6,794 nucleotides of DNA from Bacillota bacterium. GTDB taxonomy: Bacteria; Bacillota_E; Sulfobacillia; Sulfobacillales; Sulfobacillaceae. Made by a program: the position numbers and the translations under genes. Positions 4,666 to 6,794 of this stretch are shown piece after piece. How positions within the stretch are numbered: position 1 is the stretch's first letter; each line of letters begins with the position of its first letter. The notes beneath the pieces are model-generated. The model ran no database searches. It saw nothing but the letters and a program-made list of their open reading frames with translations, and was not told where the DNA came from. The stretch spans positions 1 to 6,794 of the forward strand of contig JAKAAS010000097.1 in NCBI GenBank assembly GCA_021802225.1, written 5' to 3'.

Positions 4666-6108
4666 TTACTCTTGCTCCGGACCGGCGGATTGGGCCTGTT
4701 GGCGGGTGCGGTGGATGCGGCGTGCCCACCAGGTCACAACGGCGACGAAAGCGGCATTTAATGTGAGCAGCCACGCCCAAGGGATGTAAAGAATTTTTTT
4801 GATGAGGGTGCGCGTGGGACCGGGGACTTTTTTGGTTACCGTTTTGGTCGGTCCGGGCACCGGCACCTTGTCCACTTTGGTCACCGTGACGGTATGGGTA
4901 ACAGCGACTGTATGGATCACAGGCACATCCACGGTTTTTGTCACTACGACGGTATGAGTCACGGGTACATCCACGGTTTTTGTTACCGTGGGTCCAGGCA
5001 CTTTTTCGATTTTCGTAATTGTTTTGGGGGCCGGACACGACGGAGTAGTCGGAGTTGTTGGTGTTGGCGACGTGGACGTGGTGACGACGGGCGAAGGCGT
5101 AATTTTTTGGGTGACCGTCATCGCGGGGTTCAAGGTGGGTGCCACACTGCCTTTCCAGGCAAAAGCGTAAAAGGGTGTCTGGCGGATCGGTGCGCTCCCA
5201 TTATCCGCGATCGTCGCATCCATGCTCACGGCTTGCCCGGCTTTCGGATCCGTCCAACGGGTCGTCGCTCCGTTGAGCGTTAGCGGTTGCGATCCCGTCG
5301 GGCTGATCTGGGCTCCGCCCGATCCGGCAAAGGTCACGGTCCCAGTAATGCCGTATTTTTGCGCAGCCGCTTCGGCGGCACTCATCGACGTCGCAGCCGG
5401 ATCAAACAAGCTTAAGCCGGGCGTCATGGCCGGGTTGAGGTGCGGGCTCACGTCTAAGGCCGTGCCCGAAGACAACGGACGCGACGCGGGGACGAATATT
5501 GGACTCGAGATCACTTTGCTGCCGTTCGATCCCGCGAGGCTGACCGCAATCGTGGCGGAGTGGTCCACTGGAGGGGTCCAGAGCCACACGGCTTGCGCCT
5601 CCTGGGTCGGGCCAAAGCTCACGCTGCCCGAAGCAGCCGGATCGAAAATGCTCACATTGGCGTGTACCTGGAAGCTGGTGCCTGTCGGGCTGCTGATCAT
5701 ATCGGTGGCCTGCATCACTCCGATGAGCGGTTTCAGTGTGCCCCCTGAGATTTTTAATGTCGCAGTGGTGCTGTTGGCGGTGCCCAAATCGCCCGTGAGA
5801 TCGACAAGCACGGGCGGATTCCCCGCGCGATTTTCGGGGGTGAGAATCGAGAAAGTGGCAGTCCCGTCAACATTTGTGCCCGATCCGCCGGACTGGCAGG
5901 CTCCAAAACTGCAACCCCCAGACGTGCTGCTGGATTGGGGCTGTAATTGCGCCGTACGGTAAAATTGGATCATTTTTAAGTTTTGCGTGGTTGGCGTGGC
6001 GGTGGTTGCGGCTTCGACGTTATGCGGAATCACCAGTAGCGATAGTACGCTCGCCATTCCTACGGACGACAGAATAATGCCAATGCGGTCGGTGGTGCGT
6101 TTTTTCAC
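4666..6108 (-). CDS. Exported surface protein with repeat stalk and C-terminal membrane anchor
   Basis: The product is 480 aa, starting at GTG 6108 with TAAGGAGTGATC upstream. Residues 1-33 form a signal peptide (KKR, hydrophobic 9-27, cut near VEA). A Gly/Ser-rich segment with C66 and C71 precedes a region of beta-rich, Ala/Ser/Thr/Gly-rich sequence (about 80-325), in which FDPAA occurs twice (155-159 and 235-239) and LNPAM twice (224-228, 326-330). This suggests two related domains. Then comes a Thr/Pro linker (332-360) and a Val/Thr stalk with units like VTKTVDVPV-x-HTV (375-402) and KVPGPT (369-374, 428-432). A single TM (about 441-461) is followed by RRIHRTR as a cytoplasmic stop. There is no LPXTG motif. 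The topology is N-out, anchored at the C-terminus. A surface adhesin or mating-contact role is plausible but unproven. Confidence 0.8.
   Translation of the reverse strand: MKKRTTDRIGIILSSVGMASVLSLLVIPHNVEAATTATPTTQNLKMIQFYRTAQLQPQSSSTSGGCSFGACQSGGSGTNVDGTATFSILTPENRAGNPPVLVDLTGDLGTANSTTATLKISGGTLKPLIGVMQATDMISSPTGTSFQVHANVSIFDPAASGSVSFGPTQEAQAVWLWTPPVDHSATIAVSLAGSNGSKVISSPIFVPASRPLSSGTALDVSPHLNPAMTPGLSLFDPAATSMSAAEAAAQKYGITGTVTFAGSGGAQISPTGSQPLTLNGATTRWTDPKAGQAVSMDATIADNGSAPIRQTPFYAFAWKGSVAPTLNPAMTVTQKITPSPVVTTSTSPTPTTPTTPSCPAPKTITKIEKVPGPTVTKTVDVPVTHTVVVTKTVDVPVIHTVAVTHTVTVTKVDKVPVPGPTKTVTKKVPGPTRTLIKKILYIPWAWLLTLNAAFVAVVTWWARRIHRTRQQAQSAGPEQE
4905..4988 (-). repeat. Two tandem 42-bp repeats in the stalk-coding region
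   Basis: Units 4905-4946 and 4947-4988 share most bases, including CATCCACGGTTTTTGT, and each encodes a 14-aa stalk unit (VTKTVDVPV-x-HTV plus linker). A partial third copy (GTGACGGTATGGGTAACAG) lies just before at about 4886. Such in-frame repeats can expand or contract by slippage or recombination and change the stalk length. Confidence 0.75.
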
Positions 6109-6161
6109 AAGAGATCACTCCTTATGATGGTTTTTTTGGAGAGAGTACGTAAAAACCCCCC

Positions 6162-6203
6162 TATAAAATAAAAAAATCCCCCCGGCCCACAGACCGGAGG
6201 GAT
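6162..6203 (-). terminator. Intrinsic terminator after the 143-aa gene
   Basis: The arms ATCCC-C-CCGG (6176-6185) and CCGG-A-GGGAT (6194-6203) pair over 9 bp with one mismatch and an 8-nt loop. On the minus strand a T-rich run follows (TTTTTTTATTTTAT). It begins 15 nt after the stop of the 143-aa gene and ends about 55-67 nt before the stalk-protein start. Confidence 0.8.
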
Positions 6204-6218
6204 GATGGCCTTATTTCT

Positions 6219-6650
6219 TCACAAGCGTTGGACAAACCGGCTTTCCCATTGCGCAATGCCCACAATCCAGTGGCCCACAGCAGAGCGCGTCAGTCCGTGA
6301 CCTAAGACATGATGACTCAACGCGGCCCCAATCAACCAAAACAGCAAGCCAAACAACACGACTCCGACTGCCAGATCGATAAGACGCACTGTCAGCCAAT
6401 AGGCCCGGCGGGACCACACCCACACGTTCCGGATCCAAGGCGCCAATGCAGCGGAGGGGACAGGTTGGGCGACCAGGTGGATGGGCACAGCGGTTGAGGT
6501 TGAGCCGGGTGCATTGCCTGCGCTAACAGCCTCAGGCTTCTCCGCCGTCTCGGTTTTTCTTCGGGATATTTTCCGTTTCCGCCGGCGATACAGCCAGGCG
6601 CTGATCCCAGCAAGCCAAACGATAACAAGGATTCCGGCTATCGTAATCAT
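6219..6650 (-). CDS. 143-aa protein with two membrane segments, function unknown
   Basis: I choose ATG 6650 because AAAGGAGGG lies about 8 nt upstream and the ATG overlaps the TGA of the upstream gene (ATGA). The open frame extends 25 codons further but without a ribosome binding site. The layout is TM1 at 3-21 (ITIAGILVIVWLAGISAWL), a strongly basic stretch YRRRKRKISRRK (21-32), an Ala/Pro/Ser-rich linker to about 70, TM2 at about 89-111 (RLIDLAVGVVLFGLLFWLIG) and a short soluble tail ending in SRFVQRL. The basic cluster should be cytoplasmic, so both ends flank a cytoplasmic linker. Translational coupling to the preceding membrane protein suggests a joint complex. I recognise no family; such small proteins occur in conjugation and secretion gene clusters. 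Confidence 0.78.
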   Translation of the reverse strand: MITIAGILVIVWLAGISAWLYRRRKRKISRRKTETAEKPEAVSAGNAPGSTSTAVPIHLVAQPVPSAALAPWIRNVWVWSRRAYWLTVRLIDLAVGVVLFGLLFWLIGAALSHHVLGHGLTRSAVGHWIVGIAQWESRFVQRL

Positions 6651-6794
6651 GTCGGTTTCCCTCCTTTCTGACCCAAACGCTGAGTAAGACGATGTACCCA
6701 CATTAAAATCCCCCAATGCGGCCACCCATGCAGGGCCACAGCATGGGCGAAGAGGACTAGCACGAAAAGCCCACTCCCGGCGAATCCTGCTTTC
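6647..6794 (-). CDS. C-terminus of a membrane protein (5' end outside the window)
   Basis: A frame open from the right edge (first full codon at 6793) encodes 48 residues and ends at TGA 6649-6647, overlapping the next start as ATGA. It reads GLFVLVLFAHAVALHGW (8-24), probably a membrane helix, then PHWGILMWVHRLTQRLGQKG and a basic tail. The tight overlap with a well-placed start, plus the hydrophobic pattern, argue for a real gene rather than chance. The N-terminal part is not visible, so no family can be given. Confidence 0.6.
   Translation of the reverse strand, partial: KAGFAGSGLFVLVLFAHAVALHGWPHWGILMWVHRLTQRLGQKGGKPT

Noticed and set aside
5222..5962. A long 246-codon plus-strand frame opposite the stalk-protein gene
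   Set aside because: It is antisense to a GC-rich coding region and mirrors its codon bias. It has no Shine-Dalgarno site, and the minus-strand product has a signal peptide, repeats and an anchor.
1..6794. CRISPR array, tRNA or rRNA genes
   Set aside because: I saw no regularly spaced short repeats, cloverleaf-like arms with CCA-type ends, or conserved rRNA segments on either strand.

Overview
The window looks like part of a mobile or accessory region from a Firmicutes-type bacterium. The support is strong purine-rich Shine-Dalgarno sites (AAAGGAGG and variants) before nearly every gene, frequent GTG/TTG starts, intrinsic terminators and mid-to-high GC. A Sulfobacillus-like thermoacidophile is my guess from overall style, not something the sequence proves.

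Layout. Positions 1-127 (minus) hold the N-terminus of a type IA topoisomerase of the TopB class, running off the left edge. Positions 269-2611 (plus) form a visibly more AT-rich block with the opposite orientation to everything else: a DUF2079-like membrane-protein gene cut short at about 770, a short GC-rich structured stretch, then two adjacent genes for exported proteins of unknown function (231 and 263 aa). From 2526 to the right edge all genes are on the minus strand. Listed in their own direction from the right edge they are: the C-terminus of a membrane protein (6647-6794), a 143-aa two-TM protein, a 480-aa exported wall-or-membrane stalk protein with a C-terminal anchor, a 58-aa single-TM protein, a 274-nt non-coding stretch rich in inverted repeats, a 10-codon leader ORF, a 92-aa beta-rich protein, an 87-aa helical protein, a 201-aa serine recombinase and an 89-aa small protein.

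How it fits together. TopB, a serine resolvase, several small membrane proteins and a stalked surface protein, all on one strand and tightly packed, resemble the backbone of a conjugative plasmid or integrative element. The plus-strand block looks like inserted cargo. No relaxase, ATPase or integrase is visible here, so the conjugative reading is inference.

The most unusual part is the regulation. Every non-overlapping gap between minus-strand genes, and also the topB leader, has a strong hairpin 30-67 nt upstream of the next start codon. Most are followed by a U-tract in terminator orientation, with little or no room for a promoter afterwards. The 4111-4417 stretch adds three further inverted repeats, one able to mask the Shine-Dalgarno site of a 10-codon ORF that is itself followed by a terminator. 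Together this suggests attenuation or processive antitermination as a shared control layer.
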